Both the position numbers and the translations under genes were made by a program. The notes under the pieces are model-generated. The model saw only the letters and a program-made list of their open reading frames with translations, searched no databases and was not told the DNA's origin. Positions 57,050-64,000 of a DNA stretch of 64,000 nt are shown here, piece after piece (positions within the stretch are counted from its first letter, which is position 1; each line of letters begins with the position of its first letter). Origin of the DNA: Streptomyces sp. SAI-135 (GTDB taxonomy: Bacteria > Actinomycetota > Actinomycetes > Streptomycetales > Streptomycetaceae); the NCBI RefSeq assembly GCF_029893805.1, contig NZ_JARXYP010000002.1, forward strand, positions 3,100,001-3,164,000, read 5' to 3'.

Positions 57050-58957
57050 CTAGAGGGCGGCGGCCCCGTGCTCGCGCAGTGCCTGGTCGTACTGCTGGAG
57101 CACCCACATCTCGTTCTGCACGGCGGCCAGGTGGGCCGGGTCGCCGCCGGTGCCCAGACGGATGAGGGTGCCCTGGATCTCCTGGATCCGGCGCTCGACG
57201 GCACGGCGACGGACCTGGACCAGGACTGTGCCCGCGTACACCTCGTCGACCGTGCGCCGCATGATCGCCTCGACGGCCAGCTCCGTGACCATCGCGCGGA
57301 CCGCGTCGTCGGGGGCGGCCTCGCGGACCCGGACGAGGTAGTCCTGGGAGTCCTGCACGCCGTACTCGGCGCCGCCCGCGTCCATGATGGCCTGGCGCAC
57401 GGCGGCGTAGGGCGGGGCGGTGAACTCGTCGATGCCGTACGCGTCGAAAGCCGGGGAGACCAGGTCGGGGCGTTGGAGGGCGAGCTTGAGCAGCTCACGC
57501 TCGGTGGCGTAGACGGGGTTGCGCAGGGTGAGGGCGGGGCCGGAGAAGGCGGGGCGGTGGGCTCCGTCGTACGACGGCTGCTGCGGGCCGCGTCCGGCGG
57601 GGGCCGGGCCCTTGCCGCCGCGGTCGCGGGCCCACCGGGCCAGCTGGGCGACCCGCTTGACGACGAACTGGGTGTCGAGGATGCCGAGCATGCCGGCGAG
57701 CTGGACGGCGACCTCGTGCTGGGCTCCGCTGTTCTTGATGCGGGCGACGATCGGGGCGGCCTCGTCCAGGGCGGCGGCGCGGCCGGCGGGGGTGTCGAGG
57801 TCGTAGCGGACGACGATCTGGCGGAGCGCGAACTCGAAGAGCGGGGTGCGGGGTTCGACCAGGTCGGCGACCGCGTCGTCGCCCTTGGCGAGGCGCAGGT
57901 CGCAGGGGTCCATGCCGTCGGGGGCGATCGCGATGTAGGTCTCGGCGGCGAACTTCTGGTCGTCCTCGAAGGCGCGCAGGGCCGCCTTCTGGCCCGCCGC
58001 GTCGCCGTCGAAGGTGAAGATCACGCGGGCCGAGCCGTTGTCCATCAGCAGGCGGCGCAGGATCTTGATGTGGTCGCCGCCGAAAGCCGTGCCGCAGGTC
58101 GCGATGGCGGTGGTGACGCCGGCGAGGTGGCAGGCCATGACGTCGGTGTAGCCCTCGACGACGACCGCGCGGGACGCCTTGGCGATGTCCTTCTTGGCGA
58201 GGTCGATGCCGTAGAGGACCTGGGACTTCTTGTAGATCGCCGTGTCGGGTGTGTTGAGGTACTTGGGGCCGTTGTCCGCCTCGTAGAGCTTTCGCGCGCC
58301 GAAGCCGACGACGTCTCCGCCGATGTCGCGGATGGGCCACATCAGGCGGCCGCGGAAGCGGTCGATGGGGCCGCGGCGGCCCTCCTGGGCGAGACCGGAG
58401 AGCAGGATCTCCTTGTCGCTGAAGCCCTTGCCCCGCAGGAAGCGGGTGAGGTGGTCCCAGCCCTGGGGGCTGTAGCCGACGGAGAAGTGCGCGGCGGCGG
58501 CCTGGTCGAAGCCGCGCTCGGCGAGGAACTGGCGGCCGGTGTCGGCCTCCGGGCTGGTGGCCAGCTGCTCCATGTACCAGTCGGCGGCGATCTTGTGGGC
58601 CTCGACCAGGCGGATGCGCTCGCCGCGCTGGTGGGAGGGGTTGTAGCCGCCCTCCTCGTAGCGCAGGGTGATGCCGGCCTGGCCGGCGAGGCGCTCGACC
58701 GCCTCGGAGAAGGAGAGGTGGTCGACCTTCATCACGAACGTGATGGTGTCGCCGCCCTCCTGGCAGCCGAAGCAGTGGAAGAGACCCTTGCTCGGGCTGA
58801 CCTGGAAGGACGGCGACTTCTCGTCGTGGAAGGGGCACAGGCCCTTGAGGTTGCCACCGCCCGCGTTGCGCAGCTGGAGGTACTCGGACACCACGGCGTC
58901 GATCGGGACCGCGTCCCGTACCGCCTTCACGTCCTCGTCGTTGATCCGTCCTGCCAC
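57050..58957 (-). CDS. dnaG: DNA primase DnaG
   Basis: A 635-residue primase that lays RNA primers at the replication fork. The zinc-binding domain has Cys41, His44, Cys62 and Cys65 (CPFHDEKSPSF, HCFGC). The RNA polymerase domain includes the basic motif LMWPIRDIGGDVVGFGARKL, and TOPRIM residues appear in VVVEGYTDVMACHLAG (Glu) and IFTFDGDAAGQKAA (Asp). The C-terminal helicase-interacting domain is from about 470. Length and motifs are complete. The gap to hrdA is 263 bp. Confidence 0.97.
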   Translation of the reverse strand: MAGRINDEDVKAVRDAVPIDAVVSEYLQLRNAGGGNLKGLCPFHDEKSPSFQVSPSKGLFHCFGCQEGGDTITFVMKVDHLSFSEAVERLAGQAGITLRYEEGGYNPSHQRGERIRLVEAHKIAADWYMEQLATSPEADTGRQFLAERGFDQAAAAHFSVGYSPQGWDHLTRFLRGKGFSDKEILLSGLAQEGRRGPIDRFRGRLMWPIRDIGGDVVGFGARKLYEADNGPKYLNTPDTAIYKKSQVLYGIDLAKKDIAKASRAVVVEGYTDVMACHLAGVTTAIATCGTAFGGDHIKILRRLLMDNGSARVIFTFDGDAAGQKAALRAFEDDQKFAAETYIAIAPDGMDPCDLRLAKGDDAVADLVEPRTPLFEFALRQIVVRYDLDTPAGRAAALDEAAPIVARIKNSGAQHEVAVQLAGMLGILDTQFVVKRVAQLARWARDRGGKGPAPAGRGPQQPSYDGAHRPAFSGPALTLRNPVYATERELLKLALQRPDLVSPAFDAYGIDEFTAPPYAAVRQAIMDAGGAEYGVQDSQDYLVRVREAAPDDAVRAMVTELAVEAIMRRTVDEVYAGTVLVQVRRRAVERRIQEIQGTLIRLGTGGDPAHLAAVQNEMWVLQQYDQALREHGAAAL

Positions 58958-58986
58958 GCGTGAAGTCTACGGGGAGGTACTGACAC

Positions 58987-60252
58987 CTACGGGACGAGGC
59001 TGACGAGTGGAACGTGCGGGTCCGCCAGTGCCTCCGTGTCCACCTGAGCCCCGGACCGGATCAGTGCCTGGATCGGCTCCGTGACGTCCCACACGTTGAC
59101 GTTCATCCCGGCCAGCACCCGGCCCTGCTTCACCCAGAAGGCGATGAACTCGCGCTTGCCCGCGTCTCCCCGGATCACCACTTCGTCGTAGGAGCCGGGG
59201 GGCGCCCAGCCGCTGTACTCCATGCCGAGGTCGTACTGGTCGGAGAAGAAGTAGGGCACGCGGTCGTACGTCACCTGGCGGCCCAGCATCGCGCGCGCCG
59301 CCGCCGGGCCGCCGTTGAGCGCGTTGGCCCAGTGCTCGACGCGCAGCCGGTTTCCGAAGAGGGCGTGGTGGAAGGAGGCCACGTCGCCCGCCGCGTAGAT
59401 GTCCGGGTCGGAGGTGCGCAGGTGTCCGTCCACGGCGATCCCGCCGCCGTGCGCCCGGTCCGCGAGTTCCAGCCCGGCCGCCTCCGCGAGGGCGGTGCGC
59501 GGGGCCGCGCCGACCGCCGCGAGGACGTCGTGCGCGGGGTGCTCCTCGCCGTCGTCGGTGCGGGCCGCGAGGACCATGCCGTCCTGGCCGACGATCTCCG
59601 TCAGTCTCGCCCCGAAGTGGAAGCGGACGCCGCGCTCGCGGTGCAGTTCGGCGAAGAGGTTGCCGAGCTCGGGTCCGAGGACGGAGTGCAGCGGGGTCGA
59701 CAGGGGCTCGACGACGGTGACCTCGGCGCCGTACTCGCGGGCCGCCGCCGCGACCTCCAGGCCGATCCAGCCGGCGCCGGCGATCACCAGGTGGCCGTTG
59801 TCCCGGCCCAGGGCGGCGAGGACGCCCTTGAGGCGTTCGGCGTGGGCGAGCCGGCGCAGATGGTGGACGCCCGCGAGATCGGTCCCCGGGATGTCCAGCC
59901 GGCGCGGCTCGGCGCCCGTCGCCAGCAGCAGCTTGTCGTAGCGGACGGCGGTGCCGTCCTCGCCGAAGCGGACCGTCTTGGCCGCGCGGTCGATGGCGTC
60001 CACGGTCTCGCCCAGGTGCAGCTCGATGTCGTTGCGCGCGTACCAGGCGGGTTCGTGCACGAAGACGCTGTCGCGCTCCTCCTTGCCGAGGAGGTAGCCC
60101 TTGGAGAGCGGCGGACGCTCGTAGGGGTGGTCGCGTTCGTCGCAGATCAGTATCACGCGGCCGGTGAAGCCCTCCGTCCGGAGCGTCTCGGCCGCCTTCG
60201 CGCCGGCGAGCCCTCCGCCCACGATGACAAATGTCTGATCCGCGTCGACCAC
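58987..60252 (-). CDS. FAD-dependent ferredoxin-reductase-type oxidoreductase
   Basis: A 421-residue flavoprotein with two Rossmann motifs: FAD-binding FVIVGGGLAGAKAAETLRTE and NAD(P)-binding LVIAGAGWIGLEVAAAAREY. PYERPPLSKGYL and the DIYAAGDVASFHHALFG signature are those of rubredoxin/ferredoxin/putidaredoxin reductases (Pyr_redox_2 plus reductase C-terminal domain). It would pass electrons from NADH to a small ferredoxin or Rieske protein, often for P450s or dioxygenases. No ferredoxin gene is adjacent. The GTG at 60250-60252 has GGAGG 6 nt upstream. Confidence 0.9.
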   Translation of the reverse strand: MVDADQTFVIVGGGLAGAKAAETLRTEGFTGRVILICDERDHPYERPPLSKGYLLGKEERDSVFVHEPAWYARNDIELHLGETVDAIDRAAKTVRFGEDGTAVRYDKLLLATGAEPRRLDIPGTDLAGVHHLRRLAHAERLKGVLAALGRDNGHLVIAGAGWIGLEVAAAAREYGAEVTVVEPLSTPLHSVLGPELGNLFAELHRERGVRFHFGARLTEIVGQDGMVLAARTDDGEEHPAHDVLAAVGAAPRTALAEAAGLELADRAHGGGIAVDGHLRTSDPDIYAAGDVASFHHALFGNRLRVEHWANALNGGPAAARAMLGRQVTYDRVPYFFSDQYDLGMEYSGWAPPGSYDEVVIRGDAGKREFIAFWVKQGRVLAGMNVNVWDVTEPIQALIRSGAQVDTEALADPHVPLVSLVP

Positions 60253-60386
60253 TTGATGCCTCCTCGTAAAGGTGCCGCCACATGGGAGCGTCCCGCACGG
60301 AGCGTGAGGGGGGAAGAGGGAGTGGCCCGATCAGGCCACGGAGGGTCACATTCGGGCACCTTTCCCGTCACTCCCGCATATGTCTT

Positions 60387-61673
60387 CTACACGTGCCCCA
60401 TGAGACGGGCGTGAAGCGAACGGGCGGACGCGTCGGTCAGGGACGCGATCTGGTCCACGATCACCCGCTTGCGCGCACGGTCGTCGGGCGCCCGGTCGAA
60501 CAGCGCACGGAACTGCGGGTCGAGGCCGTCGGGGGCGCGGGCGGTGAGCGCCTCGGCGAGTTCGGCGACGACGATCCGCTGGTCGGCACGCAGCCGCTCC
60601 TGCTCGGCGCGCTGCATGACGTACCGGTCGGCGACGGCCTTGAGCACCGCGCACTCCAGACGGATCTCGCGCGGTACGACGAGTTCGGCGCCGTACCTCG
60701 TGAGCCTCCCGGTGCCTCCCCCAGTGCCTGAAGGGCCTGGGCGGTGCCCCCATCGCGCGCGGGTGGCGGCCTCGGCGGACAGGCAGAAGCGGCCGATGAG
60801 CTGGCTGGTGGCGTCCTTGAGGCGGGCCTGGGCCACGGCCGAGCCGTCGTAGCCGTGGGGCCACCACTCCTGGTCCTGGAGGCGGTCCAGGGCGGCGGCG
60901 AGTTCGGCGGGGTCGGTGTCCTCGGGGACGTACCTGCCGAGGGCGACCTCGAAGACCGCCCGGCGCTCCGGTTCGGCGTGCAGGCAGTTGGGGTCGATGT
61001 GGCCCGCGTGCAGTCCGTCCTCGACGTCGTGCACCGAGTACGCCACGTCGTCGGCCCAGTCCATGACCTGGGCCTCGAAGGTGGTGCGGGCGTCGGGGGC
61101 GTCCTTGCGGATCCAGTCGAAGACGGGGCGGTCGTCCTCGTAGACGCCGAACTTCCGGGAGCTGGGGTCGGTGGGGTGCGCTCCGCGGGGCCAGGGGTAC
61201 TTGGTGGCCGCGTCCAGGGTGGCCCGGGTGAGGTTGAGGCCCACCGAGCCCTCCTCGGTGAACCGCTTGGGCTCGATGCGGGTCAGCAGCCGCAGGGACT
61301 GGGCGTTGCCCTCGAAGCCGCCGCAGTCCTCCGCGAATTCGTTCAGGGCGTGTTCGCCGTTGTGGCCGAACGGCGGGTGGCCGAGGTCGTGGGCCAGACA
61401 GGCGGCCTCCACGAGGTCGGGGTCGCAGCCGAGGGCCGCGCCGAGCTCCCGGCCCACCTGGGCGCACTCCAGCGAGTGGGTGAGGCGGGTGCGGGGGCTG
61501 GCGTCCCACATCTGGTTCCTGGTGCCCGGTGTGACGACCTGCGTCTTGCCGGCGAGCCTTCTGAGCGCGGCGGAGTGGAGGATGCGGGCGCGGTCACGCT
61601 GGAAGGCGGTGCGGCCGGGGCGCTTGTCGGGTTCTGGGGCCCAGCGTTCGGTTGACTGCGGGTCGTACGGCAT
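60387..61673 (-). CDS. dgt: dGTP triphosphohydrolase (dGTPase-like HD enzyme)
   Basis: A 428-residue HD-domain enzyme that converts dNTP (typically dGTP) to deoxynucleoside and triphosphate. Metal ligands: His66 in RLTHSLEC, His95-Asp96 in [17 protein letters not shown], and the distal Asp in [18 protein letters not shown]. The C-terminal helical region is that of the short dGTPase subfamily. An atypical segment, [15 protein letters not shown], is encoded by an in-frame palindromic repeat (60711-60751). The [14 protein letters not shown] start is typical of actinobacterial homologues. It lies 5' of the flavoprotein gene, 134 bp away. Confidence 0.9.
   Translation of the reverse strand: MPYDPQSTERWAPEPDKRPGRTAFQRDRARILHSAALRRLAGKTQVVTPGTRNQMWDASPRTRLTHSLECAQVGRELGAALGCDPDLVEAACLAHDLGHPPFGHNGEHALNEFAEDCGGFEGNAQSLRLLTRIEPKRFTEEGSVGLNLTRATLDAATKYPWPRGAHPTDPSSRKFGVYEDDRPVFDWIRKDAPDARTTFEAQVMDWADDVAYSVHDVEDGLHAGHIDPNCLHAEPERRAVFEVALGRYVPEDTDPAELAAALDRLQDQEWWPHGYDGSAVAQARLKDATSQLIGRFCLSAEAATRARWGHRPGPSGTGGGTGRLTRYGAELVVPREIRLECAVLKAVADRYVMQRAEQERLRADQRIVVAELAEALTARAPDGLDPQFRALFDRAPDDRARKRVIVDQIASLTDASARSLHARLMGHV
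60711..60751. repeat. Palindromic repeat inserted in frame in dgt
   Basis: GGTGCCTCCCCCAGTGCC... through GGCCTGGGCGGTGCCCCC, an imperfect inverted repeat of a type common between Streptomyces genes (from memory). It encodes a Gly/Pro/Thr-rich loop of about 13 residues without breaking the dGTPase frame. Confidence 0.6.
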
Positions 61674-61729
61674 GTCTTGACAGTACGGGCAGCGACTGAC
61701 AATTCGCCGGTGCGTCCGCCGGGTTCCGG

Positions 61730-62542
61730 TTATATGGCGAGTGCGCGCACTTTGTGGCTGGGCGCGCAGTTCCCCGCGCCCCGGAGGTCAGTCACCTGGT
61801 CGTAGCGGTGGAGGATCAGGTCCGTCATTGCGGGGTGCGTGCCCAAAGGCGCTGACGCGATCCACGGGGCCTTCTGCGCGCACTGCCTCGCGAAGAGGCC
61901 CGGAGCTGTGAAGTACGACGCCACCGCGACCCTGTGGCGGCCCCTCGCCGTCAATGCCCTGATCGCTGTTTCCACCGTCGGCGTCGCCGCGGAGGCGTAG
62001 GCCGGGATGACCGGGACGCCCAAGCGGTCCGCCAGGAGCTGGGCCGTGCGGCGGGTGTCCGTGGCCGACTCCGGGTCCCGGGAACCTGCCGCCGCCAGGA
62101 CGACCGCGCTCTCGCGGCGGGTCTCCTCGTCCATCCCGCTGTGCCAGCCCGCTTCCATCAGACGGGCGTGCAGGGTGTCCACGAGCAGCGGATGCGGGCC
62201 CAGCGGAGCCGCCACGCGCGTGCGTGCCGGGGAGGCCGCCGCCATCTCGGGGATGTCGCGCTTGACGTGGTAGCCGCGGGAGAGGAGCAGCGGGACCAGG
62301 ACCGCCTCCGCCGTGCCCAGGGACGCCAGCGTGTCCGGCAGCAGCGGTTCGTTGAGCTCGATGTGGCCCAGGTGCACCGGCAGGTCGGGGCGCTGGGCGC
62401 GGACCTGGTCCAGGAGCTGGTGGACCGTGGCGAGGGTGCGCGGATCGCGGCTGCCGTGGGCCACCAGGACGAGCGCGGGCGGCTCGGGGCGGCGCCGGTC
62501 GTCGAGACGGACGATGCTGGGCTGGCTGCTGCTCCGGTTCAT
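61730..62542 (-). CDS. CbiX/SirB-like sirohydrochlorin chelatase family protein
   Basis: A 270-residue protein with two CbiX-like halves. The first has the metal/tetrapyrrole-binding residues: [17 protein letters not shown] (His) and [17 protein letters not shown] (His). The second half ([19 protein letters not shown]) keeps the fold but lacks the His, as in long-form chelatases. It would insert Co or Fe into sirohydrochlorin. Location near assimilatory nitrate reductase suggests siroheme for nitrite reductase (inference). The last roughly 18 residues ([17 protein letters not shown]) are encoded by a palindromic repeat. Confidence 0.82.
   Translation of the reverse strand: MNRSSSQPSIVRLDDRRRPEPPALVLVAHGSRDPRTLATVHQLLDQVRAQRPDLPVHLGHIELNEPLLPDTLASLGTAEAVLVPLLLSRGYHVKRDIPEMAAASPARTRVAAPLGPHPLLVDTLHARLMEAGWHSGMDEETRRESAVVLAAAGSRDPESATDTRRTAQLLADRLGVPVIPAYASAATPTVETAIRALTARGRHRVAVASYFTAPGLFARQCAQKAPWIASAPLGTHPAMTDLILHRYDQVTDLRGAGNCAPSHKVRALAI
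61755..61783. repeat. Palindromic repeat read as the CbiX C-terminus
   Basis: The reverse complement reads CGGGGCGCGGGGAACTGCGC then GCCCAGCCA, matching the element at 55611-55637 with a single difference. The CbiX stop codon lies beyond it, so the repeat has replaced or extended the original C-terminus. Confidence 0.75.
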
Positions 62543-62753
62543 GGGTCGATGGTGTCGGCTGGAGGTTGCCTCCCCGTTTCACGGCAATAACGCGTCCTTT
62601 CCGGCGGTTCACCGTGCCGGGCAACGGGATGTGAGGAGGCTTGACCTGCGGTTTCCCGCCGGGAAGTGAGTCTGCTCACGCGCCGGCGGGTGAACCGGCC
62701 GACCAGGGGGCGCGTCTTCGCTGGTCGGAAGGCGAGCCGGGAGGGACCGTCCG

Positions 62754-63452
62754 ATGCGACTGCCGAGGGTACGCAGACCGCGCCTGCCACGCACGCGTGC
62801 CGGGCGGCGCAGGCTGGTGCAGGCGGTGATGGCGGGGTGTGTGCTGGCGCTGCTTCCGTCGACCTGGATGTACGTGGTGACGGGCGACCGGCTGCGGACG
62901 ACGGCCGACGTGCCGCGCACCCAGGTGGCCGTCGTCTTCGGGGCCGGGCTGTGGGACGGCGAGCCGTCCCCGTATCTCGCCCACCGGCTCGACGCGGCGG
63001 CGAAGCTGTACCGGGAGAACCGGATCGAGGTCGTCCTGGTCACCGGCGACAACAGCCGCGAGGACTACGACGAGCCCGACGCCATGCGCGCCTATCTGAC
63101 CCGGCACGGCGTCCCCGGCACGCGGATCGTCAGCGACTACGCCGGCTTCGACACCTGGGACTCCTGCGTCCGGGCCCGGAAGATCTTCGGGGTGCACGAG
63201 GCCGTGCTGATCAGTCAGGGGTTCCACATCCGGCGCGCGGTCGCCCTGTGTCAGGCCGCCGGGGTGACGTCGTACGGCATCGGCGTCGACGCCAAGCACG
63301 ACGCCACCTGGTACTACGGCGGCACCCGGGAGATCCTCGCGGCGGGGAAGGCGGCCCTGGACGCGGTGTTCCGGCCCGACCCCCGGTTCCTGGGCCCGAG
63401 GGAGCCGGGCGTGGCGGACGCGCTGGCCTCGGCCCGCCGAGCGGGCGGGTGA
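62754..63452 (+). CDS. SanA/YdcF-like DUF218 membrane-anchored protein
   Basis: A 232-residue protein with a basic N-terminus (RLPRVRRPRLPRTRAGRRRL), one TM helix (about 22-42) and an extracytoplasmic DUF218 domain. The domain begins VAVVFGAGLWDGEPSPYLAH and continues VVLVTGDNSREDYDEPDAMR, SDYAGFDTWDSCVRARKIFG and ISQGFHIRRAV. SanA homologues contribute to envelope barrier function and vancomycin tolerance in E. coli. No operon partner; a perfect stem-loop follows the stop. Confidence 0.85.
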   Translation: MRLPRVRRPRLPRTRAGRRRLVQAVMAGCVLALLPSTWMYVVTGDRLRTTADVPRTQVAVVFGAGLWDGEPSPYLAHRLDAAAKLYRENRIEVVLVTGDNSREDYDEPDAMRAYLTRHGVPGTRIVSDYAGFDTWDSCVRARKIFGVHEAVLISQGFHIRRAVALCQAAGVTSYGIGVDAKHDATWYYGGTREILAAGKAALDAVFRPDPRFLGPREPGVADALASARRAGG

Positions 63453-63456
63453 CGCG

Positions 63457-63485
63457 CCCGCAGCGGTGTTTCTCACCGCTGCGGG
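63457..63485 (+). terminator. Terminator after the SanA-like gene
   Basis: CCCGCAGCGGTG (63457-63468) and CACCGCTGCGGG (63474-63485) form a perfect 12-bp stem with a TTTCT loop, starting 4 bp after the stop codon. Confidence 0.85.
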
Positions 63486-63514
63486 GGTGCCGCGGGGGAG
63501 GTCGCCGTCTCGGT

Positions 63515-63548
63515 GGCGTAACACGGAGCCGTCACCGGCGTAACACGG
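63515..63548 (+). promoter_or_regulatory. Probable GlnR box upstream of the nitrate reductase gene
   Basis: GGCGTAACACGG occurs twice (63515-63526 and 63537-63548), placing GTAAC cores exactly 22 bp apart. That is the spacing of the two a-sites in the GlnR consensus (gTnAC-n6-GaAAC-n6 repeated). The intervening b-site is poor. It lies 20 bp upstream of the ATG. nasA is a GlnR target in S. coelicolor. Confidence 0.6.
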
Positions 63549-63567
63549 CCGACGCACGCTGAGGAGC

Positions 63568-64000
63568 ATGCAGAACTCCGCGACGCCCACGCACTGCCCG
63601 TACTGCGCCTTGCAGTGCGGCATGAACCTGACCCCCGCTCCGGACGGGACCGTCGAGGTGAGCGAGCGCGCGGACTTCCCGGTGAACCGGGGCGCGCTGT
63701 GCGGCAAGGGCCGTACCGCGCCCGCGGTGCTCTCGTCCCGGGTGCGCCTGACCTCCCCGTTGGTGCGCTCCGGGGGCACATTGGTGCCCGCGACGTGGGA
63801 CGAGGCGCTGGACCGGATCGCCGAGGGGCTGTCCCGCACGCGTACGGAGCATGGCCCGGACGCGTGCGGGGTCTTCGGCGGGGGCGGCCTGACCAACGAG
63901 AAGGCGTACACGCTCGGCAAGTTCGCCCGGGTCGTCCTCGGCACCTCGCAGATCGACTACAACGGGCGCTTCTGCATGTCGTCCGCGGCGGCCGGCGGCA
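63568..64000 (+). CDS. nasA: Assimilatory nitrate reductase-type molybdopterin oxidoreductase (N-terminal 144 residues, runs off right edge)
   Basis: The visible N-terminus MQNSATPTHCPYCALQCGMN carries the [4Fe-4S] ligands of the DMSO-reductase superfamily: CPYCALQC and, later, GALCGKG. It is followed by PATWDEALDRIAEGL, GVFGGGGLTNEKAYTLGKF and NGRFCMSSAAAGG, where the Cys in RFCMSSAA is the usual molybdenum ligand of NasC/NapA-type nitrate reductases. ATG at 63568 follows GAGGAG. A GlnR-type box upstream and a siroheme chelatase-like gene nearby support nitrate assimilation. The rest of the protein is outside the window. Confidence 0.9.
   Translation, partial: MQNSATPTHCPYCALQCGMNLTPAPDGTVEVSERADFPVNRGALCGKGRTAPAVLSSRVRLTSPLVRSGGTLVPATWDEALDRIAEGLSRTRTEHGPDACGVFGGGGLTNEKAYTLGKFARVVLGTSQIDYNGRFCMSSAAAGG

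Overview
This is high-GC actinobacterial chromosome, almost certainly Streptomyces. Codons end in G or C, GTG and TTG starts are common, TTA codons are rare, and genes are often joined by 4-bp ATGA/GTGA overlaps. Several markers fit: a ScbR-type TetR regulator, an Mbl actin homologue, an HrdA-like sigma factor beside dnaG, matB/matC, SpoIIE-type phosphatases and STAS proteins. From memory (not checked), the order mat - mbl - hrdA - dnaG - dGTPase - nitrate reductase resembles the core of the S. coelicolor chromosome.

Layout. 1-2.8 kb: SMP-30 lactonase with its IclR regulator, a PucR-type regulator and a tiny membrane protein. 3-15 kb: a DUF3068/PorA-like protein, then a tightly coupled glycan operon (GT4 glycosyltransferase, methyltransferase, AftD-like GT-C arabinofuranosyltransferase, condensation-fold protein with a one-base frameshift, second methyltransferase, DMT-type membrane protein, Trm112-like protein, FkbM methyltransferase, unknown protein). 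15-17 kb: MerR-PP2C fusion and an ATP-grasp protein. 17-22.4 kb: malonate locus (GntR, MatC, MatB, fused carboxyltransferase). 22.5-24.3 kb: mbl and a ScbR-like TetR gene with its probable operator.

24.5-35.6 kb is the most unusual part. A SLOG-like protein and a SLATT (2TM) membrane protein sit beside a complete FxsA-type RiPP locus: a 54-residue precursor ending FDSAL, the FxsB radical SAM/SPASM maturase, an AAC(3)-like acetyltransferase with an expanding 60-residue tandem repeat, the TIR-like FxsC, and a 1306-residue KGGVGR-TIR-NB-ARC-TPR protein. Five in-frame TTA codons in this operon suggest bldA control. The architecture resembles nucleotide-signalling or conflict systems linked to a cyclophane peptide.

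35.7-48 kb: signalling and housekeeping accessory genes (hydrolase, MEDS/HATPase protein, STAS-ANTAR, APC transporter, SigE-family sigma factor with membrane partner, PRC-barrel protein, Tat-exported molybdenum hydroxylase pair, STAS protein, GAF-SpoIIE phosphatase). 48.4-49.7 kb: VapBC toxin-antitoxin pair and three tRNAs (one CAU, two Asn). 50-55.6 kb: FGGY kinase and an asymmetric heterodimeric ABC exporter. 55.6-64 kb: conserved core with hrdA, dnaG, a ferredoxin-reductase-type flavoprotein, dGTPase, a CbiX-like chelatase, a SanA-like protein and the start of an assimilatory nitrate reductase behind a likely GlnR box.

A recurring oddity is palindromic Streptomyces-type repeats read as protein in four genes: the condensation protein, the Trm112-like protein, dGTPase and CbiX.
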